Source: CAZSWR01 sp964610885 (lineage in GTDB: Bacteria > Bacteroidota > Ignavibacteria > Kapaibacteriales > UBA2268). From it: a stretch of DNA of 14,352 nt. Positions within the stretch are counted from its first letter, which is position 1; every line of letters starts with the position of its first letter. Below the pieces are notes generated by a model. The model saw only the letters and a list, made by a program, of their open reading frames with translations. It made no database searches and was not told the DNA's origin. Positions 8,022-14,346 of the stretch are shown in pieces. Location of the stretch: positions 1 through 14,352 of the forward strand of contig CAZSWR010000087.1 of assembly GCA_964610885.1 (NCBI GenBank). The letters run 5' to 3'. The position numbers and the translations under genes are program-made.

Positions 8022-8063
8022 CGCCTTCCCAAGATTTGAACTCTTCGGAAGGCGTTTATTTTA
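8022..8063 (+). terminator. Rho-independent terminator of gcvPA
   Basis: CGCCTTCC (8022-8029) pairs with GGAAGGCG (8047-8054). After one C/C mismatch the stem continues with AAGA/TCTT, closing a 7-nt loop, and TTTATTTTA follows. The hairpin begins 16 nt after the gcvPA stop and ends shortly before the next start codon at 8086, so the division gene probably has its own promoter or relies on read-through. Confidence 0.85.
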
Positions 8064-8085
8064 CTTTGAAATTGCCAAGCAACGA

Positions 8086-8418
8086 ATGGAAAGACTGAAA
8101 AGCATCTTGCGGTTCATTATCAATCACCGGAAATCTTTCATTTTCGGATTGATTGCGCTTGGCGTCGTGCTGATGCTCGTTTTCTCGAACCACGGATTGA
8201 TGAAAAGATATGAAATCATTCGCGAGAATGCGGCCATCGAATCTAAAATCAAAAACGAACGAGCGGAGCAGGACTCGCTGCGTTCGCTGATCGACAAACT
8301 CAAAACCCAGAAATCCGAAACCGAAAGAATTGCCCGCGAACACTACGGAATGGTCAAACCCGGCGAACGGGTTTTCTTGGTCAAACCTCCAAAAGAAAAA
8401 AAAGACGAAGAAAAGTAA
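8086..8418 (+). CDS. FtsB/DivIC-family septum formation initiator
   Basis: This is a 110-aa bitopic membrane protein. It has a short basic N-terminus, one transmembrane helix at about 18-34 (FIFGLIALGVVLMLVFS), a coiled-coil region at about 42-80 rich in E, K and spaced hydrophobics, and the family-typical tail ERIAREHYGMVKPGERVFLV at 80-99. The C-terminus is very charged (KEKKDEEK). FtsB/DivIC proteins join FtsL and FtsQ/DivIB in the divisome and help activate septal peptidoglycan synthesis. Whether this is the FtsB or the DivIC type cannot be told from the sequence, so no symbol is given. The start is the only ATG before the helix; its ribosome site is weak. It lies 64 nt upstream of the DUF6438-like gene on the same strand. 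Confidence 0.88.
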   Translation: MERLKSILRFIINHRKSFIFGLIALGVVLMLVFSNHGLMKRYEIIRENAAIESKIKNERAEQDSLRSLIDKLKTQKSETERIAREHYGMVKPGERVFLVKPPKEKKDEEK

Positions 8419-8482
8419 CCTTATGGCTTCCTTGTCGTTGTTTAGTTAATAGTACTTTGCCAATCATAACCCAGAAAACACA

Positions 8483-8938
8483 ATGAAAACACTACTATTG
8501 AGCATCTTCGCATTTGCGCTCTTCGTGGGCTGCTCAGGAAACGCCACACGCGAATATACCGCCGAACAGTTCCGCATTCAAATCACTCGGACAGAATGCT
8601 TCGGCAAATGCCCTGCATACACGCTGAGCATAGCAGGAGACGGATCGTGCACGCTCGAGGGCAGAAAGAATGTCGATAATATTGGCAAATTCAAACGGAC
8701 AATCTCGAAAGAATTGGTCGCCGAATTGGCCCAAGGAGTCCACGATTGCAATTTCTTCTCGCTCGAAAAAGAATACACTTCCCAAGTAACCGACCTGCCA
8801 ACAACTGTGGTCTCCGTCAAACTCGACGACAACTCGAAAACTGTTCGAGACTACTACGGCGCTCCCGAAAAGTTGAGACGCTTTGAATCGAAACTTGACT
8901 CGATCCGCCGACTGGGCGGATGGACAGAATCCAAGTAA
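8483..8938 (+). CDS. DUF6438-like lipoprotein
   Basis: The 151-aa product has a lipoprotein signal peptide (MKTLLLSIFAFALFVGC, lipidation at C17). The mature part carries the pattern 'IxITRTxCFGKCPAYTLSIxGDGS' at 32-55 with C39 and C43, then 'NVDNIGKFKRTIS', 'CNFFSLEKEY', 'TDLPTTVVSV' and 'VRDYYGAPEKLRRFESKLDSI'. These match my recollection of the DUF6438 domain, a small domain of unknown role frequent in Bacteroidota. The paired cysteines in CFGKC may form a disulfide. Location is inferred as the periplasmic face of the inner or outer membrane. No strong ribosome site is visible. The gene may be co-transcribed with the division gene 64 nt upstream. No function is assigned. Confidence 0.78.
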   Translation: MKTLLLSIFAFALFVGCSGNATREYTAEQFRIQITRTECFGKCPAYTLSIAGDGSCTLEGRKNVDNIGKFKRTISKELVAELAQGVHDCNFFSLEKEYTSQVTDLPTTVVSVKLDDNSKTVRDYYGAPEKLRRFESKLDSIRRLGGWTESK

Positions 8939-8980
8939 CGCCAAGAATCAATCGATTATCTCTGGAAGCTCTTGAAGTTT

Positions 8981-9080
8981 NNNNNNNNNNNNNNNNNNNN
9001 NNNNNNNNNNNNNNNNNNNNNNNNNNNNNNNNNNNNNNNNNNNNNNNNNNNNNNNNNNNNNNNNNNNNNNNNNNNNNNNN
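8981..9080. other. Assembly gap (100 N)
   Basis: Exactly 100 N, the conventional length for a scaffold join of unknown size. It lies 42 nt after the DUF6438-like gene at the edge of a repeat-rich spacer, so real sequence, possibly genes, may be missing. Open frames that appear to cross it are not supported. Confidence 0.95.
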
Positions 9081-9146
9081 CGCCTTGCGAGACGTGGTTA
9101 TTCAAGTCCAATCCCTTCGGGGTTGATGTTTACTTAATTCTAAGAA

Positions 9147-9179
9147 AGTGGTACAACCATTCCAAATGGTAGCACCACT
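9147..9179. repeat. Second copy of the CCATTCCAAATG hairpin
   Basis: Arms 9147-9161 and 9165-9179 pair at 13 of 15 positions around the loop CCA. Flanks and core align without gaps over the hairpin with the copy at 27-59, in the same orientation (core ACCATTCCAAATG, then a related AACT-containing A/T-rich flank). Most differences in one arm have compensating or near-compensating changes in the other, so the fold is kept. Confidence 0.75.
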
Positions 9180-9218
9180 CTAACTTTATACAAATCATGT
9201 AATTACAGCTTTATCCAT

Positions 9219-9254
9219 GGCAAGGAGGGGTGCCCGCAGGGCGGGGTGGTTATC
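9219..9254. repeat. GC-rich repeat-like stretch
   Basis: A G-rich segment (GGCAAGGAGGGGTGCCC, then GCAGGGCGGGGTGGTTATC) with a small GCCC/GGGC hairpin at 9232-9242. From memory it resembles a dispersed intergenic repeat of Bacteroidota ('ACCACCCCGCC...CACCCCTCCTT' on the other strand). There is no second copy in this window. Confidence 0.4.
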
Positions 9255-9275
9255 AAAGATCTTGAATCTCGGGAA

Positions 9276-9349
9276 GTGTGGCACAGCTTACTGAAAAGAC
9301 GGTCGGGTTTGGAACCCGCCCCTACATCGGGAAAAAGCTGTCCTCACAT
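9276..9349. repeat. Imperfect palindromic repeat with a CGGGTT/AACCCG core
   Basis: The outer arms pair around 9276-9289 and 9335-9349 (ACAGCTT/AAGCTGT perfect, then about five further pairs after a mismatch and a bulge). An inner perfect hairpin CGGGTT/AACCCG lies at 9304-9318. The inner segment ACCCGCCCCTACA (9314-9326) is repeated, inverted, at 14334-14346. The 'GTAGGGGCGGGTT' motif is, from memory, a common dispersed bacterial repeat. Confidence 0.6.
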
Positions 9350-9361
9350 CATCCCATCATT

Positions 9362-9391
9362 GCATCAGCTAATCATCGCATCAGCTAATCA
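9362..9391 (+). repeat. Two tandem 14-nt direct repeats
   Basis: GCATCAGCTAATCA occurs at 9362-9375 and again at 9378-9391, separated by TC. With only two units and no spacers this is a small tandem duplication and not a CRISPR array. Confidence 0.8.
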
Positions 9392-9429
9392 ACACATTTT
9401 ATCAATCTGTCTTGTCCAAGATAGAGTTG

Positions 9430-9460
9430 ACTTGCTACTTTTACCTTTTTACTTGCAACT
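9430..9460 (+). repeat. Left copy of a 31-nt inverted repeat
   Basis: ACTTGCTACTTTTACC followed by TTTTTACTTGCAACT matches the reverse complement of 14294-14324 at 29 of 31 positions. It ends 13 nt beyond the stop codon of the OmpA-family gene. The sequence is low in complexity, built from ACTT-rich units. Confidence 0.7.
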
Positions 9461-9473
9461 ATTTATATCTCTT

Positions 9474-11885
9474 CTATTTCAGCGGATTCTTGATCTCGAT
9501 CGTAACAGTACGGCTGTAGAACCGGCCCTCAGGAATATCGTTCGGATAGATTAGGGGCAGCTTTTCGCCCATTCCGCGCAGCGTGAGGTATATGTTCTTT
9601 TTTTCGCCTGAAGCAGTTTCTATGTTGACGGGACGCTTTTCAAAGAATTCGTTGGTATCGTAGTTGTCGAAGAAATCATCGTTTCCGGTCGAAAAATCGT
9701 GCCCGAACAATTGCCCGGCAGTATTGATGGCGCGCTGGATGGAGAGCTTGCGGTTGAAAGCGCTGTCCCCGATCACGTCGGCGAATCCGGATATGGTAAC
9801 GTGGGCGCCATTTTTAATTTGCTTCTGCACCAAATCGATTATTCGGCTGTTCGAGTACTTCAGCTCATATTTATTGAACTCGAAAAGTATCAGGCTGGCC
9901 TTTTCGATTGTCGAATCCTTCATCGCAATGACCACAGGGATCTCGCCGCCCACGCGGCATTCTTGGCCTTTTGTGGATCGGACGCGGAATTCGTATTTCA
10001 GATTTACCGGGTCGCGGTACAGTTCGCTCGAAAGCATGTTCATGTTCAGGACGATTTCCTTTGGCGGAGCAGTTTCGCCCTCGGCACGGCCCATAATTTC
10101 GTCGCGACGGTACAACTTGAGCGAATAGTTCTTCACCGGAATTCCGCCCAATACTTTCGGGTAGAATGTCAGGCGCGAATATGAATAGCTGAGTATGGTA
10201 TCGACTGTGCTAATCGGGCTGATTCGTTGGAAATACGTGGAATCAATGTTTATCTCCACTCTTCGATTCTCTTCGTTGGCATAGGCCAAATCGTCATCGA
10301 ATCCCGCTTTCGTGGGCGTTTCTGGCAATCCTCGATTCTCCGAAACGCTCACCAAGAGGCGTTCGGCAGGCACTTTCCAGACCTTCGTAAGGTAATCGGC
10401 CACCGACTGCGCACGGGCCAGCGCAAGCGAATCGTTTTCAATTTCTTCCTGCCCGCCGGAATGGCAGCCGACAATCGACAGTGCGAAATCCGGGTTTTCT
10501 TCGGCCAGTTTTCCATAGATATTCATTACTTGATAATATGTTTCGAGCGAATTCTGGTTGTGGAGCAGGTCGTAGCGGAATTTCGCCTTTTCAGCCTGGC
10601 CGAGCCGAGTGTAGCGGGCGGGAATCTCTGCCTTGCCTTCGTCGAAAAAGACATAGTTGAGCAAAGGCCGCATATTGGTCGAAATCATTTTCTCCACTAC
10701 GAGAGTGTCGCGTATGTATTTTTTGCCGGAGGGAGTGAGGGGTTGGTAGCTGATGTCCACGCTCCACTCGTGGCGGATTTTTTTAAGATAAACATCCTTT
10801 TCGGCCTTGGCGGATTTGCCCTCGGCGTCGCGAGCAAAAAGCGTGCAATGTATCCTGTCGGACTGGGCGCCCTTGGCCGGATTGAGCGTGAAAACCCGCG
10901 CCACATCGTCCTTGCCCTCGAAGGTGGAAAGCTCGGTTTTGTCCGCCGACGTAAACGTTAAGTGCCAATCCTTCAGTCCGGCGCCGGAGCTGACAGTCGG
11001 GAAGACGCTGAGCGTTTCCGGCTCGAATTCGTAGATCTGGGCCTTTCGGCTGTCGCAGAACGGATATTCATGCACCACGATTGTATCGATGCTCGCCAGG
11101 GATGCCGTGATGTCGTACCGACGCGGAGGCGAGAACTTCAGAGCGGCCCCCAAACGAATCTCGAACGTGTTCCATGTGGTATCTTTGATAATTGGATTCA
11201 ACGAGTAAGCGAAACTGATTTCCGGGGCTAATCGGACAGTTTTTTTCTCGTTCATTGGGAATTCGTATTGCAGCCCGCCGATTGTCCACATCCTGATGGG
11301 CACAGTGTTTTCTAATTTCTTGCCGTTTGATTCATTTCGTGTGCGAGTGCCCGTTTCCGGGAAAACGAAGCCCCCGGGGGACAGAAGGTCTTCCTTTTGG
11401 TTGAAACGGTTATAGACGAAGGCGCCGAAACGCAATCCGCCAAACATGGTCAGGCCCTTGTACAAGTGCAGGCCTGCGTAGAGGTCGGTCGTGAAACTGA
11501 TTGTATGCAGTTTGATTGAATGCTCAATCATTGCATCGACCACGCCGCTGTTCGTGATGACTTTAGAGGTTTCGTTGGCTTTGAATTTGCTGGCTGTGTA
11601 GTCGAATCCCAAACGCAAACCGCCGAAAAGCCCACCCAATAGTGGGATTTCGCCGAAACCGCCGAGCGCAATCGAAGTGCCGTCGCCATTGGAATATTTC
11701 GGACAGCAGCTGGGATACCCGGGAAAATATGGAAATTTCACGTCGTGACTGACGATACCGAAATCGCCATACAGACCGTACTGAATGGATTGATAGGGAT
11801 ACAAGACGTCATTGTTCTGGGCTTTGGCGCCGCTCAGAAACGAGATGAAACATATAAATGCTATCGAGAGTATTCTTTTTTGCAA
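9474..11885 (-). CDS. Outer-membrane protein with two OmpA-like peptidoglycan-binding domains
   Basis: The 803-aa product begins with a signal peptide (cleavage likely after AKA at 20-22). Residues 30-252 look like a beta-barrel or porin-like region (alternating 'LGGLFGGLRLGFDYTAS', 'LYKGLTMFGGLRFGAFVYNR'). A mixed linker runs to about 405. OmpA-like domain one (about 409-548) has LNYVFFDEGKAEI, NDSLALARA at 484-492 and NRRVEI at 540-545. A beta-rich linker follows. OmpA-like domain two (about 662-799) has ILFEFNKYEL, GFADVIGD at 700-707, NRKLSIQRA at 711-719 and SRTVTIEI at 791-798. OmpA-like domains bind peptidoglycan, so a link between outer membrane and wall is inferred; two in one chain is unusual. 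The start is TTG at 11885, because no ATG or GTG lies in frame upstream before the signal peptide; GAAAGA five bases ahead could be the ribosome site. It is the second gene of an operon, 44 nt after the surface-protein gene. Confidence 0.88.
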   Translation of the reverse strand: MQKRILSIAFICFISFLSGAKAQNNDVLYPYQSIQYGLYGDFGIVSHDVKFPYFPGYPSCCPKYSNGDGTSIALGGFGEIPLLGGLFGGLRLGFDYTASKFKANETSKVITNSGVVDAMIEHSIKLHTISFTTDLYAGLHLYKGLTMFGGLRFGAFVYNRFNQKEDLLSPGGFVFPETGTRTRNESNGKKLENTVPIRMWTIGGLQYEFPMNEKKTVRLAPEISFAYSLNPIIKDTTWNTFEIRLGAALKFSPPRRYDITASLASIDTIVVHEYPFCDSRKAQIYEFEPETLSVFPTVSSGAGLKDWHLTFTSADKTELSTFEGKDDVARVFTLNPAKGAQSDRIHCTLFARDAEGKSAKAEKDVYLKKIRHEWSVDISYQPLTPSGKKYIRDTLVVEKMISTNMRPLLNYVFFDEGKAEIPARYTRLGQAEKAKFRYDLLHNQNSLETYYQVMNIYGKLAEENPDFALSIVGCHSGGQEEIENDSLALARAQSVADYLTKVWKVPAERLLVSVSENRGLPETPTKAGFDDDLAYANEENRRVEINIDSTYFQRISPISTVDTILSYSYSRLTFYPKVLGGIPVKNYSLKLYRRDEIMGRAEGETAPPKEIVLNMNMLSSELYRDPVNLKYEFRVRSTKGQECRVGGEIPVVIAMKDSTIEKASLILFEFNKYELKYSNSRIIDLVQKQIKNGAHVTISGFADVIGDSAFNRKLSIQRAINTAGQLFGHDFSTGNDDFFDNYDTNEFFEKRPVNIETASGEKKNIYLTLRGMGEKLPLIYPNDIPEGRFYSRTVTIEIKNPLK

Positions 11886-11929
11886 ACCAATTCTTTCAAA
11901 AATAAAACCATTTCGCCCTGCCAGCAGGA

Positions 11930-13999
11930 CTATTTAACAACTAAGACCGGAGCGCAAATGCCGCCGGAAATGCTCGTCAGGTACAGGAAATATGCACCCG
12001 GGGCCAAATCGTCTGTCGTAAAATCTGCATCGATACGCCCCTGAACCGAGTTGGATTCGTAAATTGTTTTCATTGGGATTCCATTCGATGAATAAAGGAT
12101 GGCCTTAGCAAATCCTTTCTCCAAGATGAACCCCGAGAATTTAGCCGCCGAACTAATCACAGTCGGTTCCACCTTTGCGCTCATCATCGCCCCTACATTA
12201 TGCGTCAGGCGAATTCCGCCGTTTTCGCAAAGCCCTTTCAGCGTGAACGTGTTCGCAGTGCGGTTCACAGCTGTTTTGTTGCATTCCGTCCACTCGAAGG
12301 ATTCAATTTCGACAGTGGACGTTGGGCTGTCGCCCAGAGCAGCGATTAGCTCGAACTCTTTGAGCAAGTCCACACCCGAGATTCGCGTACCCCTCACCTC
12401 CAAATAGCGCTTCGTGGCGTCTGTTGTGCTTTTCAGGATGTTCGTATCCTTCGGGAAAAGTAGCGATTTATTGAAAGAAATCCGAGCAACGTAGTCGTAG
12501 TATTTGCAGATGTCGAGCATTTCCGATTGCGANNNNNNNNNNNNNNNNNNNNNNNNNNNNNNNNNNNNNNNNNNNNNNNNNNNNNNNNNNNNNNNNNNNN
12601 NNNNNNNNNNNNNNNNNNNNNNNNNNNNNNNNACCGGATTGGCTGCGTACCTGTCCGATAGGCCGTTGTATGGTGCCCATGAGTATGAATATGGCGGAGT
12701 GCCGTGCTCGGCCTCGCTGCCGATCTTGATTTCTTTTCCATAGCAAACATTAGTATCGCGCCCGGCATCGATCGTGGGCCGTGGATTGACGATGACTGTG
12801 ATCGACGTATCGGCAGAAATGCACGAAACGCCCTGATCCACGTGCAAATGGTAGGTAGTCGTTACCTTCGGTCCAACCTTTGGAGCGGGGATATTCGAGG
12901 CGAATCCTGGCGGATCCGACGTCCAATTGTAGTTCAATTCCTTTGGCGGATTGATCAGAGTGAAATTCGGAGTCAGGACCGTAGAGTCGTCCTCGCAAAT
13001 TGGATTGTCTGACGACTCGACCACGAGCGGGAAAAGAGGGCGGCAATACGCACAGTTTTCCGTTTGGTAATAATAACCGACGAGCAAAGCAGTGGAGTGG
13101 TCGTCTTCGCTCGGTGGTGGATTCTTCGACATACCGGTAATGTCAATCTTGATGTCGTTCCATCCTGGACCGACGTCGAATCGGGCATTGTCGAAATTCA
13201 TGAACTTTTTTTCGAACGTAGTAACGGTATTATTAATCTTGAAGTTATAATTGAAAATATTATCTTTCAAATTTTTCTGCAATTCGCTGATCAAAGCGAA
13301 GCCTTTCCCGTTTTTTGTCTGTTCGCAAATGTTTTGGCTGAAATCTAAGCGTTTCCACTCTTCTTCCTTGGCCGTCATTGTGTAGAAACCGTCATAGATC
13401 TTCAGATGGCCTTCGTATCCGGCGTGCAAGTCTGAATAGATAATTATCATCGCCACGCCGTTTGTTTCCCAGTTTTTCTGGTCTATCGAAGAGTTCGATG
13501 TGTTGTTTACGTTGATTGTATAATTGCCATTGTCATATACTTCGTTCGTAACGTCGGCCCGGAATCCGACCGAGTATGCGTTGCCGTAATTAGTGCCCTC
13601 GCCATAGCCAAGCGTAACGGCACGGACATCGGCGCGGCGGCCGTCCGGCCGAGTGAAAGAGCAAATTGGCACGTAATTCCTGTCCTCGGAGAAGTATTCG
13701 GTGGCGGTGGCCATCCTGTGCGCGAGCGACCAATAGACATAGACCGCTTCGATATTGAAGCAGGTGCTGCCGGGCAGTTCAGTGATGTTGAAAGTGATCG
13801 GCAGAGGGTTCACGTCGCCTTGGTTCGCCTCGCGTGCGCTCACGCGGGCCACCTTGCTGATGAAATTTAAGCCGCATTTCCTTTTCTCGAACAGCAGGCT
13901 GTCCACGTCGTGGCGGTACTTGCCGATCTGCGCTCCCGATTCGGAAACGGCAATCACAAGCAAGGCTGCAAGAAAAGAGTATATATATTTTGTTTTCAT
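11930..13999 (-). CDS. Large secreted surface protein, T9SS-like tail, interrupted by a gap
   Basis: About 689 residues as assembled, 34 of them unknown (456-489). A signal peptide precedes GAQ at about 22-24. Residues 60-310 form an all-beta N-terminal module ('EAVYVYWSLAHR', 'AYSVGFRADVTNEV', 'NGVAMIIIYSD', 'GHLKIYDGFY') that recalls jelly-roll modules of bacterial surface proteins. Two PKD/Ig-like repeats follow at about 322-406 and from 407 ('DAGRDTNVCYGKEIKIG', 'PPYSYSWAPYNGLS'), the second cut by the gap. After the gap is a cohesin-like region ('YVARISFNKSLLFP', 'GLCENGGIRLTHN'). The last 75 residues ('AKAILYSSNGIPMKTIY', 'DLAPGAYFLYLTS', 'PVLVVK') resemble a divergent T9SS sorting domain. 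The start is the ATG at 13999; an upstream TTG at 14011 is less likely. It is the first gene of an operon with the OmpA-family gene. Export and a structural or adhesive role are inferred; no catalytic motif is seen. Confidence 0.78.
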   Translation of the reverse strand: MKTKYIYSFLAALLVIAVSESGAQIGKYRHDVDSLLFEKRKCGLNFISKVARVSAREANQGDVNPLPITFNITELPGSTCFNIEAVYVYWSLAHRMATATEYFSEDRNYVPICSFTRPDGRRADVRAVTLGYGEGTNYGNAYSVGFRADVTNEVYDNGNYTINVNNTSNSSIDQKNWETNGVAMIIIYSDLHAGYEGHLKIYDGFYTMTAKEEEWKRLDFSQNICEQTKNGKGFALISELQKNLKDNIFNYNFKINNTVTTFEKKFMNFDNARFDVGPGWNDIKIDITGMSKNPPPSEDDHSTALLVGYYYQTENCAYCRPLFPLVVESSDNPICEDDSTVLTPNFTLINPPKELNYNWTSDPPGFASNIPAPKVGPKVTTTYHLHVDQGVSCISADTSITVIVNPRPTIDAGRDTNVCYGKEIKIGSEAEHGTPPYSYSWAPYNGLSDRYAANPXXXXXXXXXXXXXXXXXXXXXXXXXXXXXXXXXXSQSEMLDICKYYDYVARISFNKSLLFPKDTNILKSTTDATKRYLEVRGTRISGVDLLKEFELIAALGDSPTSTVEIESFEWTECNKTAVNRTANTFTLKGLCENGGIRLTHNVGAMMSAKVEPTVISSAAKFSGFILEKGFAKAILYSSNGIPMKTIYESNSVQGRIDADFTTDDLAPGAYFLYLTSISGGICAPVLVVK
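12533..12632. other. Assembly gap (100 N) inside the surface-protein gene
   Basis: Exactly 100 N falling in the repeat-rich middle of the surface-protein gene. The frame happens to stay open through a 100-nt gap, but the true length is unknown, so the number of PKD-like repeats, and even that both flanks belong to one gene, is not proven. Confidence 0.95.
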
Positions 14000-14071
14000 A
14001 TCAATTGCCAATATGTTCTAATTTATGGAATAAAATTCATATTCATCTTCCATGTCTTCATTGCGCTGCCC

Positions 14072-14097
14072 TTGAAAAATAAAGTGGCAGTCGCCAC
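14072..14097 (-). terminator. Terminator-like hairpin in the leader of the surface-protein operon
   Basis: On the minus strand GTGGC (14097-14093) pairs with GCCAC (14088-14084) around a GACT loop and is followed by TTTATTTTT. The short 5-bp stem with U-rich tail resembles a weak intrinsic terminator. It may end transcription from outside the window, or act as an attenuator, since a candidate promoter lies just upstream. Confidence 0.4.
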
Positions 14098-14113
14098 CTA
14101 TTCTCAATTACAT

Positions 14114-14121
14114 CAAAATTA
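14114..14121 (-). promoter_or_regulatory. Candidate -7 element for the surface-protein operon
   Basis: TAATTTTG on the minus strand fits TAnnTTTG and equals the -7 box proposed for gcvPA. No TTG is found at the expected -33 distance, so this is weaker than the other two promoter calls. The leader would be about 110 nt. Confidence 0.35.
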
Positions 14122-14250
14122 AGAAAATGTCGCACAATATTTATATATTTCGTACAATTACATTGTTTTTCAATACCTAAACCGCACGCACAGAATGCCC
14201 CGAAATCGCGACATTCCGAATACTGTATTATAAAATATTATGCCAAATAA

Positions 14251-14273
14251 TGCAGGTGCGGGATTCGAACCCG
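14251..14273 (-). tRNA. tRNA 3'-end fragment (T arm and acceptor strand only)
   Basis: On the minus strand CGGGTTCGAATCCCG forms a T arm with the invariant TTCGAAT loop and four G/C stem pairs, and ACCTGCA follows as a would-be acceptor strand. No matching 5' acceptor (TGCAGGT) or anticodon arm lies upstream within tRNA distance; the preceding sequence is A/T-rich repeat. A D-arm-like TTAGCTCA lies only 10 nt before the T arm. It is therefore a fragment or deleted remnant and not an intact tRNA gene. Confidence 0.5.
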
Positions 14274-14293
14274 AAAAGGATGAGCTAATTAAA

Positions 14294-14346
14294 AGTTACA
14301 AGTAAAAAGGTAAAAGGAGCAAGTAGGAAGATGTGTAGGGGCGGGT
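14294..14346 (-). repeat. Right copy of the inverted repeat
   Basis: 14294-14324 is the reverse complement of 9430-9460 at 29 of 31 positions, and 14334-14346 is the exact reverse complement of 9314-9326. The two parts are 9 nt apart here and 103 nt apart in the left copy, but in the same order. The element probably continues past the window end. Confidence 0.7.

Larger units (their letters stand above)
9081..9473. other. Gene-free, repeat-rich spacer
   Basis: No coding frame here has a ribosome site, a family match or codon use like its neighbours. The spacer holds a short GC-rich tail after the gap, a hairpin (9147-9179) shared with position 27, a GC-rich repeat-like stretch (9219-9254), a long imperfect palindrome (9276-9349), a 14-nt direct repeat (9362-9391) and a 31-nt sequence (9430-9460) that recurs inverted at 14294. 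Confidence 0.75.

Noticed and set aside
8062..8459. TACTTTG at 8062-8068 and at 8453-8459 as -7 promoter boxes for the division and DUF6438-like genes
   Set aside because: Each is one base short of TAnnTTTG, and no well-placed TTG stands at the -33 distance.
9081..9130. tRNA-like TTCAAGTCC after the gap
   Set aside because: The flanking bases do not form a T stem and no acceptor strand follows.
8920..9172. Open frames running through the 100-N gap
   Set aside because: Their length depends on the placeholder N run, and neither flank has coding features.
9362..9391. Possible CRISPR array
   Set aside because: Only two 14-nt units with a 2-nt interval, no spacers and no cas genes nearby.
9246..9554. 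102-codon plus-strand frame in the spacer
   Set aside because: It consists of repeat sequence, overlaps the end of the OmpA-family gene on the other strand and resembles no protein family.
10227..10961. 244-codon plus-strand open frame opposite the OmpA-family gene
   Set aside because: The minus-strand frame has both OmpA motifs and a signal peptide, while the plus-strand product is featureless and lacks a ribosome site.
14251..14326. Complete tRNA gene on the minus strand
   Set aside because: Neither a 5' acceptor strand complementary to ACCTGCA nor an anticodon arm can be found in the 50 nt before the T arm.
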